From Arthrobacter sp. StoSoilB5 (GTDB taxonomy: Bacteria; Actinomycetota; Actinomycetes; Actinomycetales; Micrococcaceae): a stretch of 64,000 nucleotides of DNA. Below, in pieces: positions 26,247 to 35,242 of this stretch. Each line of letters opens with the position of its first letter. Within the stretch, counting starts at the first letter, position 1. The translations under genes and the position numbers were made by a program. The stretch lies in assembly GCF_019977235.1 (NCBI RefSeq), contig NZ_AP024646.1, positions 1,240,001-1,304,000 of the forward strand, in the 5' to 3' direction. Below the pieces are notes generated by a model that was not told the origin of the DNA, searched no databases, and worked only from the letters and a program-made list of their open reading frames with translations.

Positions 26247-29200
26247 GCTTCTCCCGTTCCTCGCGGTACTCGGTGATGGTCATGTTACGAAGCTGGGAGT
26301 CGTTGCCGTTGGTGTTGGCGACGAAGCCCACGTGTGCCACAAACGGCTCAATGACGTTGATCTTCTGCAGCGGTGTGACGATCAGCAGTTGCAGTTTCAT
26401 CCGCTGGAACAGCTCCATGCCGTACCGTGCCGACTCGTCAGAGCCACGCCCAAACGCCTCGTCAATCACCACAAAACGGAAGCTCCTCCCCTTGGCAGGA
26501 CCACCTGCGCCGAGGCGCGAGGCGCTCTTCACGGAAGCCAACCCGAACTGGAACGCCAAGGCCGCCGCAAGGATCGTGTATGCGAGCTTCTCTTTCTGGC
26601 CGCCGGACTTGCCGCCCGAATCTGTGAAGTGCTCAAACTCCTCACCGGTCTCTGTCCACTTCTCCGATGCCGAGAACGTAAACCAGTTCCGCACGTCCGT
26701 CACCTTCGCCGTCCAGCGCTCGTCCAGGGTGGTGAAACCTTCACGGCCACGGAACCGCTCGATCAGCCGTTCCACCTGCAGGTACTTCTGCTCCGAGTAC
26801 TGATCGTCATCACCGATGGTGCCCTCGGAGCAGGCCCGCAGGTCGATCCCGAACTGCCGCACATCCAAGTCCGTGGAGTTCTGATGCTCCAGTTGGACGT
26901 GCCTGCCCGGGTTGTACTCGATCTCCGCCAAGGACAGGTTGATCTCGCTGATCCGGTTCACGATGTCCTGCCGGCGGCTGTCCAGGAACGCGTTGAACGC
27001 CACCACCTCGTGGATGGTGTTCTGCGTCAGCGAGTCCTTGAAGCGCGCCTCGAACCGGGGTAGGTCATCTCGTTCCAGTTGCTCGAGGAGCCGGTTGAAC
27101 TCCTCGGCAGCCTCCAGTGTCGCGTCAATGTCCGTGGTCTCGTTAGGATACTTGTTGCGGAAGTCCGCCATGAGCCGGACAGTGGAAGCAGCCGCCGTGG
27201 CGATCCGTTTGGTCAAGGCATCGATCGTCCCGGTCAGCCCCGAACGGACCGAACTCTCCGTCGAAACGGTATTCCGGTAGGTGAGGGACTTTTCACCGAG
27301 TGTCTCGGCAGTGAGCCGCGCTACGGCAGCCAGTACCTCGCCGTCGTCCGTTAGCGGTTGTTCCTGCAAGGTCAGGCGACATTCCTCGATCACCGTTGCG
27401 ATGTCCCGGGCGTCCTTTTCGTTGGCCCCGAGCCGCTGCTGAACCTTGTCAGAGCGCTCCTGAAGCTTCTCGATCCTGGCAGCAACCTCGGACTCCTTGA
27501 CCGTCAGCTGCTGCAACACGCTGCTCGCTTGCTGGAGTTGGAGCTTCTCATCCATGAGCTCTTGGACCCGGCGGGCAGTCACCTGCCAGCTGATCTCCGC
27601 AAACTCGGTCACAGACCCAACATTGCCCAGCAAGCGGTTCAGCCGGGCAGCGTCACCCAGCGACGCGTCCACCTTTGCCAGCTGCGTCCCGACGCTCCGA
27701 TGCCTGCCGTCAACGTCGTCCCGCTCAGCCCGAATCCGCACGATCTTCTCGTGGTTGTCCCAGCCCAGGACAAATGTCCGCCGGTCTGTCAGGCCAGTGC
27801 GGTCGTCCTTCTCATGCCTTCCCCGCGATCCCTTCAACTGACCATTAACCGTCAGCGCCTTGGGATGCCGGCGGAAGTCCTCCATAGTGTCGCAGCAGAC
27901 GTAATCGAACCGGGTGATGAGCTCATCCAGCAGGAAATCGCGGAACGGGGTGCCCTGTTTGATCGCGATCTTCGCACCCAGCGTCCCGGGCGCGGAAGGC
28001 CGTTGTGGGTACGAGTCGCCAATCCGCCGGTACACCAGCTTGCCCCTGAGGTCATTCGCGTCAACCCATGAACTCACCGCCGCATAGTGCTCAGCGGACA
28101 CGAGCAGCTGGAGCGCAAAGCTCCTCAGCGTACGTTCAGCCGCGCCTTCCCACTCGGCCTCGCCGTCGCGGACGCGCAACAGCTCGGCAGCGTAGGGGAG
28201 CGCCGACTCGGCGATGCCGGTGCCCTCGCAAATACGACGCCGGAGCTCCAACTGCGGACGAGCCAGCAGCGTCTGCCGGGAGCCAAGGCTGGCCAGTTCG
28301 GCGTCGAGATCATCCCTGCGCGCTGCCAGCTCCCTGAGCTCCGAATGCAAAGCCGTTCGACGATCCTGCAACTCCGCGGCCCGGCCGGCAACGTCCTGCT
28401 CTACCTGGCTTAGGCGTTGCCGGTTAGCGTCGAACAGCACCCGGTCTTCGGGAGCGTTCAATCCAAGTTCGACGGCGGCACTTGTGTATTGCTCGAAGCG
28501 CTTGCGTTGCGCTTGGGACGCCTCTTCATGTTGCGCCACTTCAGCATCGATGGCAGCAAGCCGGCCGCCACCGCTGGTCCGGATGTCCTCTAGCACGATC
28601 GCGAGTTCGTGCCGCAGCCGGGCAATGTCCGAGGTCAGCTGCGTGCTGTCTTCGCGGAGCTTCTGTCCCGTCCGCTCGAGCTCGGCTTGATGTTCCAGGC
28701 TCAGCGTGAGTTGCTGGTCCGTGAACCATGGATGCAGCTGATCCCGTTGCTTGCGCGCTTGGTCTTCGGCCGCGCTGAGCTTCTGGTGCGTGGCAGCACC
28801 TTCGCGGATGGGCTTCAAGAGCTCGATCTGATCCTTCGCCCGGACCACGGCCTCGTGTGCTTTCTTGAGATCGTCAAAGTGGCCGATCAGCTTGCTGATC
28901 CTTGCTTCGACGTCATCGTCTTCCAGCATGTTGGTCCGGACGAAATGGGTGATGTTCTCCACTTGCTTCATCGAGACGGTGCGGTGGAACAGCTCCATCG
29001 CCTGATTGCCGCTGATGCCAAAGTGTCGCTTGAACGCCGCCGCATACGGATCGAAGGTGTCGTGGACCGTAACGCCCTCCGCTCGCAGCTTTTTCTTCAG
29101 CTTGGCGGGATCCTGACCGAAGTTGGAGAAATCGTTCGCGATCGATTGCTCCTTCTCGGCCAATGAGTAGAACCGCGTTGGCTGCCCGGCTTCCTGCATG

Positions 29201-29658
29201 GTCCACAAGGTGATGGCCAGCGTCACGGTCTTGTTGAGCACCGCGTTGTGGAAGACGCCGAGGACCACTGATAGCGCGCCCGGTGCCCGTAACGCCACGG
29301 GTTTGGAGTACTCGCCGCCAGTGCTCCGCGTGCTCTTGTGGAAGCCCCTGACGTAGGACATCAGCGTGCGTTCCCGCTTCTGCGCGCCGGCGGCCTTGTT
29401 GTACTCGATCCGGTTGGCAGGCAAAAGCAGGGTAGTGATCGCGTCCACGACGGTCGACTTCCCGGAGCCGATGTCGCCGGTCAGCAGGCTGTTGGCGCCA
29501 TCCAAACGGAACGTCCGCACGCCGCCGTGGAATGTGCCCCAGTTGAGCAGCTCCAAACGCTGGAGTCGGAACCCGGGCGGCAGGCCGCCGTCGTCCGCAT
29601 TTTCTGTGGTGTCGTCGATGCTGAACAGCGTGTCCTGAACGTCAGTGGTCATGGTCAT
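26236..29658 (-). CDS. jetC: Wadjet protein JetC, SMC/MukB-like ATPase
   Basis: An 1140-residue SMC-like ATPase. Walker A GDIGSGKS is at 61-68. Long coiled coils (about 290-480 and 650-900) flank a hinge-like middle. Near the C-terminus come the ABC signature (SGGKSGGQKEK), Walker B (FVVIDEAFGRGSDES) and the final D-loop region. This is the motor that extrudes plasmid DNA loops in Wadjet. Its ATG overlaps the jetB stop as ATGA. Length and motifs are those expected of an intact protein. Confidence 0.93.
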   Translation of the reverse strand: MTMTTDVQDTLFSIDDTTENADDGGLPPGFRLQRLELLNWGTFHGGVRTFRLDGANSLLTGDIGSGKSTVVDAITTLLLPANRIEYNKAAGAQKRERTLMSYVRGFHKSTRSTGGEYSKPVALRAPGALSVVLGVFHNAVLNKTVTLAITLWTMQEAGQPTRFYSLAEKEQSIANDFSNFGQDPAKLKKKLRAEGVTVHDTFDPYAAAFKRHFGISGNQAMELFHRTVSMKQVENITHFVRTNMLEDDDVEARISKLIGHFDDLKKAHEAVVRAKDQIELLKPIREGAATHQKLSAAEDQARKQRDQLHPWFTDQQLTLSLEHQAELERTGQKLREDSTQLTSDIARLRHELAIVLEDIRTSGGGRLAAIDAEVAQHEEASQAQRKRFEQYTSAAVELGLNAPEDRVLFDANRQRLSQVEQDVAGRAAELQDRRTALHSELRELAARRDDLDAELASLGSRQTLLARPQLELRRRICEGTGIAESALPYAAELLRVRDGEAEWEGAAERTLRSFALQLLVSAEHYAAVSSWVDANDLRGKLVYRRIGDSYPQRPSAPGTLGAKIAIKQGTPFRDFLLDELITRFDYVCCDTMEDFRRHPKALTVNGQLKGSRGRHEKDDRTGLTDRRTFVLGWDNHEKIVRIRAERDDVDGRHRSVGTQLAKVDASLGDAARLNRLLGNVGSVTEFAEISWQVTARRVQELMDEKLQLQQASSVLQQLTVKESEVAARIEKLQERSDKVQQRLGANEKDARDIATVIEECRLTLQEQPLTDDGEVLAAVARLTAETLGEKSLTYRNTVSTESSVRSGLTGTIDALTKRIATAAASTVRLMADFRNKYPNETTDIDATLEAAEEFNRLLEQLERDDLPRFEARFKDSLTQNTIHEVVAFNAFLDSRRQDIVNRISEINLSLAEIEYNPGRHVQLEHQNSTDLDVRQFGIDLRACSEGTIGDDDQYSEQKYLQVERLIERFRGREGFTTLDERWTAKVTDVRNWFTFSASEKWTETGEEFEHFTDSGGKSGGQKEKLAYTILAAALAFQFGLASVKSASRLGAGGPAKGRSFRFVVIDEAFGRGSDESARYGMELFQRMKLQLLIVTPLQKINVIEPFVAHVGFVANTNGNDSQLRNMTITEYREEREKRAG

Positions 29659-30242
29659 TTGCTTCCGGTGAGGGAGTCACGGTAGTCAGCCAGCCGCGCG
29701 TCGAACTCTTCCAGCCACTGCGCGTCAACGTAGGCCTTCAAAATGCGCATCACCTCATACGCTTCCGTTTCGCCCTTGAGTCTCCGGAGGAAACCAAGCT
29801 CCAGCACTTTCTTGATGTTGGTCCCCAGCCTGTCCAGGATCCGGGCCTCATTGCTGGACTCGGGCAGGAAAACAGAGACCATATCCTTTATTTCCGCCTC
29901 CGACATGATGAGGCGGAGCTCGCTGCTGTTGGTATCGAATTCAAGCATCCGCTTCCGGAGGAGGGCGAGCAGCAGGCTGACATCGAACGTGAGTTGCCTC
30001 CGGGGGATGAGCCGGGGGAGCATTCCTCCAGGATCCTCACGCGACTTCAGGAAGGCGTAGCCCTCCGACTCGTCAAGGATCAGGTTGAGCCCAAGCACCG
30101 CAACGTAATCCCGCACTTGGGACGTGAGCGTTATCAGCGATTGCCAGATCTTCTGATCGTTCTCCGCGTACACCACGCCCTTAAAGAGCCTGGTCACGAC
30201 GGCGGGCAGTTCCTCGGGGGTGCTTGCTGTTTCGATTGTCAC
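29655..30242 (-). CDS. jetB: Wadjet protein JetB, kleisin-associated winged-helix subunit
   Basis: About 195 residues, DUF4194 family, the MukE-like partner that binds the kleisin and the SMC heads. I chose the GTG at 30242 because it overlaps the jetA stop (GTGA), giving VTIETASTPEELP; the frame stays open further upstream but there it lies inside jetA. Seen: helical N-terminus, LTFDVSLLLALLRKRML, and a C-terminal RLKGETEAYEVMRIL winged-helix-like part. Four-base overlaps on both sides show tight coupling in the operon. Confidence 0.9.
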   Translation of the reverse strand: MTIETASTPEELPAVVTRLFKGVVYAENDQKIWQSLITLTSQVRDYVAVLGLNLILDESEGYAFLKSREDPGGMLPRLIPRRQLTFDVSLLLALLRKRMLEFDTNSSELRLIMSEAEIKDMVSVFLPESSNEARILDRLGTNIKKVLELGFLRRLKGETEAYEVMRILKAYVDAQWLEEFDARLADYRDSLTGSK

Positions 30243-31681
30243 GCCGGCCTCACGAAGATGATCTGGTCCATGGTTGCCTCCTTTAGCGTGCCATCCGGGA
30301 GCTGCCATTGGAGGTCCTGGGTTGCATCTGGGTCGATTGTGGCCCAGTCCGATTCGACCGCCAGCTGATAATACTGCACCAGTTCAGCGAGCCCCTGGGT
30401 CAGCGGGTGTGCTGCGGTGATGTCCGCGAGCGTTGCCTGGTCCGCGTGTTCAAGAACATCGTCGATGTTGGACTTCAGGCGCTCCCTGTCCACGTGGAAT
30501 TGGCTGAACAGCGCGCTCGCATCCAGGTCCTGGTCGTCAGCGGTGACCACCTCGTCCATCACCATCACGCGGCTTCCGGGCTCGTAAAGCGGCCGCTCGA
30601 ACGGCAACGCGACGTCGACGGACGGTGCATCGATTTCCATAATAACGCTCGACGGTGGGTGGTCCCGGGTGTCCAGTGCAGTCGCCTCAACCCTTCGAAT
30701 AAGTTGCATGATGCGTTTATTCTCCAGGAAGACTTTGTCGTCCAAGAGCCTGCGCATCTGCTGGGAGAGCTGCCTCACTGTGCTCTGTGTCTGTTCAACG
30801 GCCGGCAACCAGTCCTGGTGGAGATTGGTGATTGTGTGGAGGTTGTCTGCCTGCGCCAACGCCTCGATCTGAGTGGCTCGCTGGAGGAGATCGTTCAGCT
30901 CGTTCCGCAACTGGGGTGACATGAGGTAGTCCCAGAAGCCCTGGAACGTGCGGCCTTGGAGGGAACTGCCAATGTCCTGCTGGTTGGCGAAGATCGTGTC
31001 CAGCAGTTCGCCTTGGCTGCCGTCCCACGTAGCGATCTGCTCGCGGACTTGGCGGTCCAGTTTCCGGAAGTTCTGTTCGACCTCGCGGAAATCGGAGAGC
31101 AAGTCCTTGGCCAACGCCGTGAGCTGCTGGAAATGGTCCAGAGCCTCGGGGCCGCTCATGACCTTGACGTCGCCCGCCCGGATCCGTTGCATCTCCTTGT
31201 CTATCTGGTCCCTTTGCTGCTGCAGTTCGGCAAGCCGCACTTCCGGGTCGGTCTCCGATTGCTGGACTAAGGTTTTCAGGACAGCGAAGATGCTGGTTAG
31301 CCTGGATTGCGTGGCTACGAACTCACGGCCCCTGAGGCTCTCCACCCACCTGACGACGTCCTCCGCCGCGGCAGTCAGATCGTAATGCGGCTCATCCTCA
31401 CCCGGAACGTAGTACTTGCGAAGCCAAGCGCGCTCCGGAGCAGCCCAGTCGTCCAGATACTCTGACGCGCTGCGAGGGAACCTGTCCTCGCCGAAGGATT
31501 CCCGGACGCCGAACAAGACGTCGTCCAAAGTATCGATCAGTTGCTGGCGGCCAACGTTGCGCTGATTAGGGTCCGTGAAGGCGGCCATGAAGAAGTGCAG
31601 GGCCAGCGGGGCGTTTTGGGCGCGAAGGAGGGACCAGCCCGCGTGGTTCTCACGCAGAGTATTTATGGCGTAGAAGTCCAC
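30239..31681 (-). CDS. jetA: Wadjet protein JetA, kleisin-like subunit
   Basis: About 480 residues, DUF3375 family, the MukF-like kleisin of Wadjet. The family start (LRENHAGWSLLRAQNAPLAL) is present, which places the true start at the GTG at 31681, with AGGGA just upstream; the open frame reaches 31807 but that part is not family-like. A coiled coil follows at about residues 145-300. It is the first gene of jetABCD. Its promoter should lie in the 300 bp towards cspA, which is divergent. Confidence 0.9.
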   Translation of the reverse strand: MDFYAINTLRENHAGWSLLRAQNAPLALHFFMAAFTDPNQRNVGRQQLIDTLDDVLFGVRESFGEDRFPRSASEYLDDWAAPERAWLRKYYVPGEDEPHYDLTAAAEDVVRWVESLRGREFVATQSRLTSIFAVLKTLVQQSETDPEVRLAELQQQRDQIDKEMQRIRAGDVKVMSGPEALDHFQQLTALAKDLLSDFREVEQNFRKLDRQVREQIATWDGSQGELLDTIFANQQDIGSSLQGRTFQGFWDYLMSPQLRNELNDLLQRATQIEALAQADNLHTITNLHQDWLPAVEQTQSTVRQLSQQMRRLLDDKVFLENKRIMQLIRRVEATALDTRDHPPSSVIMEIDAPSVDVALPFERPLYEPGSRVMVMDEVVTADDQDLDASALFSQFHVDRERLKSNIDDVLEHADQATLADITAAHPLTQGLAELVQYYQLAVESDWATIDPDATQDLQWQLPDGTLKEATMDQIIFVRPA

Positions 31682-31879
31682 AGGATCCCTAAGTCTTCGA
31701 GTTTCGTACCGGCTGCTGCCAGACGGTCTTGACTCACAGGCTAAGCCAACACCGCGACAATTTTCTTGGTCAGTCCGGCCATCGGATTGATTAATCTGAC
31801 GTCGCACTAGCTATCTGCTCAGATCTATGTAAACTTGACGGTGTTGTTGTGTTTGGCATTTGGTAGTTCAGGCAGTCCC

Positions 31880-31983
31880 CGCGATCCATCTGGATCGCGA
31901 CCTTCTGAAGTAACGGTGGAGAACACCCCACACCGGAGACCCGAAAGTCGGGAGAATCTCCACCTTCAGTAAGGACTGAAAAA
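31880..31983 (+). promoter_or_regulatory. Structured 5' leader of cspA
   Basis: Several hairpins lie in a row: CGCGATCC/GGATCGCG at 31880-31899, CCCGA/TCGGG at 31940-31952, and TTCAG/CTGAA at 31965-31980. The last holds the ribosome binding site AAGGA in its loop. A long folded leader is typical of cold-shock genes, whose translation responds to temperature through RNA structure. Confidence 0.5.
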
Positions 31984-32187
31984 ATGGCTACAGGTACCGT
32001 GAAATGGTTCAACTCCGAAAAGGGCTTCGGCTTCATCTCTCCTGAGGATGGCAGCCAGGACGTTTTCGCTCACTACTCTGCGATCAACTCCTCGGGCTAC
32101 CGCTCCCTCGAAGAGAACCAGAAGGTTTCCTTCGACGTCGAGCAGGGCCCCAAGGGTCCCCAGGCAGTAAACATCCAGGCTATCTAG
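31984..32187 (+). CDS. cspA: Cold-shock protein, CspA family
   Basis: A 67-residue single cold-shock domain that binds single-stranded RNA and DNA and melts secondary structure. It has the standard start [13 protein letters not shown]1 in KGFGFI and RNP2 in VFAHY, and is full length. A strong terminator follows 17 nt after the stop. It is divergent from the Wadjet operon. Because actinobacterial genomes carry several paralogues, the number to be assigned to this one is uncertain. Confidence 0.95.
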   Translation: MATGTVKWFNSEKGFGFISPEDGSQDVFAHYSAINSSGYRSLEENQKVSFDVEQGPKGPQAVNIQAI

Positions 32188-32203
32188 TCTTCGGATAAAC
32201 GAA

Positions 32204-32240
32204 AAACAGGGCCGGTCATGGACCGGCCCTGTTTTTTCTT
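32204..32240 (+). terminator. Rho-independent terminator of cspA
   Basis: ACAGGGCCGGTC and its complement form a 12-bp stem with a 3-nt loop, followed by six Ts. Confidence 0.9.
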
Positions 32241-32432
32241 GTCGTTGTAGTCGAACATATATACGAGTTGTTGTTGGTTTCTTAGAACACATATCCACAT
32301 AGCGAATTACACCCCTGTAACTCACCTTCGAACGTCCGTAGCGTGGTTGGTAATCCACTACGAAACCGAGGGCCTCTCATGGACGAACAGACTGCAGACG
32401 ACTCCTTTCCACACGCTCTGGCACGGCACGCG

Positions 32433-32538
32433 CACCACCTAGACCACCACCGCGAGCACCTATTTTTGCCCAAATCACCACCTAGAACGGCGTTAAACGG
32501 CCTGTGCAAGGCTGTTTTGCCACCTAGTCCCGTTTCCG
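32433..32538 (-). repeat. Intergenic repeat element, left copy
   Basis: Read on the minus strand it begins CGGAAACGGGACTAGGTG and ends CTAGGTGGTG. It matches the plus-strand element at 36643-36760 at both ends; a 37-nt stretch at the far end agrees at about 28 positions. The motif CCACCTA recurs at 32435, 32456 (variant GCACCTA), 32478 and 32520, about 21 bp or a multiple apart. It lies right before the LuxR-type gene. Confidence 0.55.
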
Positions 32539-32554
32539 AGATCTAACCTGCGAA

Positions 32555-35158
32555 GTGAGCCGCATGTCGGTCATCCACAGAAACAGAAGGTTGGATCGAG
32601 TGTTCGATTCTGAGGTTCAGCGCATCCTCGATTTCGTTGGCCGCGGCATAGGCGTGCGGATTATTGGGGCACCCGGAAGCGGCAGGACCACGGTGGTGCG
32701 AAACGTGGTGGCCAACTTGGAAAAAACCGGGATGGCTACCCACTTCATCAGCGGCCTGCGCACGCATCGCTCCATTCCTTACTCCGCCATTAAGAGCCTG
32801 GGGTTGGAGCTTCGGCCCGGCCGCAGTGGAGTCATGGACATCGCGGATGCGCTCTCAAGCCAGTTGTCCAAGCCCGGAAAGCACGTGCTGGTAGTTGACG
32901 ACATCCATCTGGTGGACAACGAATCGCTGGCAGTCCTGGAATCGGTTCGGCGAAGGTCCGACTGTCCGCTGATCGTTACGGCTCCGGACAACGGCTCGTT
33001 CTCACGGGGGCAACTGGCCGTCATGAACAGTGGCCGCGAAGCCTTGATGCAACTGGACCCCCTCCACTATGAGCAGGTACACACCTTGGTGGCTCAGGTC
33101 TTGGGGGCTCCTGCAGACGCGGATACAACCGCGCGAATCCTGACAAAGTCCGGCGGAAACCCTCGACTCATTGTCCGGATCACGGAGACTGCTGCCTTAA
33201 GCGAGCTGCTGGTCATGCGTGGCCGGCAGTGGCAGATGACAGGTGACACCCTCTGGAACGACCATCTGAGAGGAACTCTGGAGGCACTCCTTGCGGACCT
33301 GGCCACGGAAGAAATCACTGCCCTGCACACCATGGCAATCCTTGGCACAGCCCGCGTAGACGTTCTGCAAAAAGTGGTGCAGCCCGACGTGTTGGAAGGC
33401 CTTGAACGGCGGGGATTCCTGTCGGTTATGGACGATCACCACAATGGGCCGATCGCCGCTATAAGTCCGCCCGTCATCGCCGATTATTTCAGGGGCCAGA
33501 AGACGCTCAGGGACCGGCATCTCCTCCGGAACAAGATCGCTGGAGCACTTGAGACTGTGCCTCAAAGTGCGCAGGGCAATTCAACCACTGCCGACTGCTT
33601 ATCCCGGGTGCTCGCATCCTTGCGGCTTGAGAAAGGAAACGACGACGCCGTAACGGCCCGGCATTTTCACGATCACAGTGCCGCTCGCGAACGCACGCGC
33701 TATGAACGATGGCAAGCGAACAAATCGGCAACCAACGCCGCAGCTCTGCTCAGGGTCTACTGGGGAGCGCCCGTGGACGTCATGCGTGCCACTCGCGTCT
33801 GCCGGGAGACGTCCACTCTCAACGGCGACCCGACTGACGTTCTCTTTCTCACGATCACCAAGGCGTTCCTTGCAATCTACTCAGGGCAAGGCGTGAGTAC
33901 GGCAGTGGACATCCTGAAAGGATTCGCTGAGCACAACCCCGAACAGGCTTCTACTGCCGAGGCCGCGATCCTCTTTATCAACGCCTCGCACGGCCGGATC
34001 CCGCCGAGAACGGAGCCTTCTGCCGGGGGCTCTGAGCACGATCCGCCCGGTTTGGAGGGACTCGTCCAAAGCTTGCTTGAGCTGTATCGCTTTCGGCCGG
34101 GTACGGTTCTCAGCGTGACCGAGAAGGCTGAGGATGACGACGCCTTCCCCCACCTCCGTCCGTTCCTTCACGGGTTCGCGCTCTTTGCAGCAGGCAGGAT
34201 TGAGGACTCCTTGGTCTTCGCGCTGGATTGGCGTGCCGAGGCCCGCCGAAACCTCGATCAATTCGGTGTGGTGGCCAGTAGCTATGTTGCAGCGCACGGC
34301 CTGCTGTACCGCGGGTACTTCGAAGAAGCCGAATACCTCATGAGTAGTGTCTTTGCCATGGGCCGGCCCGGCTTCGTCGTCGATGTCCTTTATGACGCGA
34401 TGCTGCGGCTCGCCGGCCTACGGCACGCGACGACGGCCATCTCACCGGCGTTGTCCATCGCCTCGCAGGCGCGGAGTGAGGTGCCTGATGTTGGCCCATT
34501 GCCCGGCATCGGCAAGGGTGTACATGAGCTCGTTGCCGCAGAGACTACCCAACCCTCAGTTTTTGATCGGCGGGCAGTAAAGCTCATCAAACGCCAGATG
34601 AAGAGTGGCTACATCCTGGAAGCAACAATGACGGCGCTGCTCTGCACATGCCTGTGTCCCGGAGGACCAGTTCTTGATATCCTCCGCAAGATCCTGCGGG
34701 ACAGTGGGGTAACGGCTCATGACCAGATGATGGCCGTTGCCAGCGCGGTTGTGGAAGGCGATCACAAGCTGCTCGGTCTCCTCCTGAAGCACTACGAACT
34801 GGACGCCGACAACTATCAGATCGGCATGCTGCTTCGAGGTGCCCTCAAGCGTCACGTTCTGGAGGGGAACACGGCAGCGGCCGAGGCCATGGCCGAAGCT
34901 TCGTCTTTGTTCGCGGCAAGGTTCCCGTCAACCAACGAGCAGCTATCCTTCAACACTTTCAGGACTACGCCCCTCACGGAACGCGAAATTGAGGTTGCCG
35001 CGTTGGCGGGACATCGCTCGAACGTTGAGATTGCTGAACATCTGGGGATCAGCGCGAGAACAGTGGAAAACCATATTTCCAACGCACTGCGAAAGACCGG
35101 CGCAACCTCGCGTAACGGCCTCTTCATCCTCGTGGGCAATTCAATGGCGGCGCGCTGA
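32555..35158 (+). CDS. Large ATPase-LuxR (LAL-like) transcriptional regulator
   Basis: An 867-residue regulator. An N-terminal P-loop region has GAPGSGRT at 38-45, in which the usual lysine is arginine, and a Walker B-like HVLVVDDIH at about 109-117. The middle (300-780) is helical, TPR-like. The C-terminal LuxR helix-turn-helix runs from about 805 (PLTEREIEVAALAG...EIAEHLGISARTVENH). Such proteins use ATPase and sensor parts to control DNA binding. The GTG at 32555 or the ATG at 32564 may be the start. Other LAL proteins activate nearby genes; the APC permease gene 84 bp downstream is the natural candidate. Confidence 0.87.
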   Translation: MSRMSVIHRNRRLDRVFDSEVQRILDFVGRGIGVRIIGAPGSGRTTVVRNVVANLEKTGMATHFISGLRTHRSIPYSAIKSLGLELRPGRSGVMDIADALSSQLSKPGKHVLVVDDIHLVDNESLAVLESVRRRSDCPLIVTAPDNGSFSRGQLAVMNSGREALMQLDPLHYEQVHTLVAQVLGAPADADTTARILTKSGGNPRLIVRITETAALSELLVMRGRQWQMTGDTLWNDHLRGTLEALLADLATEEITALHTMAILGTARVDVLQKVVQPDVLEGLERRGFLSVMDDHHNGPIAAISPPVIADYFRGQKTLRDRHLLRNKIAGALETVPQSAQGNSTTADCLSRVLASLRLEKGNDDAVTARHFHDHSAARERTRYERWQANKSATNAAALLRVYWGAPVDVMRATRVCRETSTLNGDPTDVLFLTITKAFLAIYSGQGVSTAVDILKGFAEHNPEQASTAEAAILFINASHGRIPPRTEPSAGGSEHDPPGLEGLVQSLLELYRFRPGTVLSVTEKAEDDDAFPHLRPFLHGFALFAAGRIEDSLVFALDWRAEARRNLDQFGVVASSYVAAHGLLYRGYFEEAEYLMSSVFAMGRPGFVVDVLYDAMLRLAGLRHATTAISPALSIASQARSEVPDVGPLPGIGKGVHELVAAETTQPSVFDRRAVKLIKRQMKSGYILEATMTALLCTCLCPGGPVLDILRKILRDSGVTAHDQMMAVASAVVEGDHKLLGLLLKHYELDADNYQIGMLLRGALKRHVLEGNTAAAEAMAEASSLFAARFPSTNEQLSFNTFRTTPLTEREIEVAALAGHRSNVEIAEHLGISARTVENHISNALRKTGATSRNGLFILVGNSMAAR

Positions 35159-35242
35159 CTCACGTTAGGCTGAACGTATCTTCCAGTACGAGTCCGCCGG
35201 TGACACCGGCAGAGCTCAGACCTTAATGCGTGAAGGGTTCTC

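Noticed and set aside
32433..32538. Possible CRISPR array from the spaced CCACCTA boxes
   Set aside because: The repeated part is only about 7 bp and the spacing is about 21 bp, so repeat and spacer lengths are wrong, and no cas gene is near.
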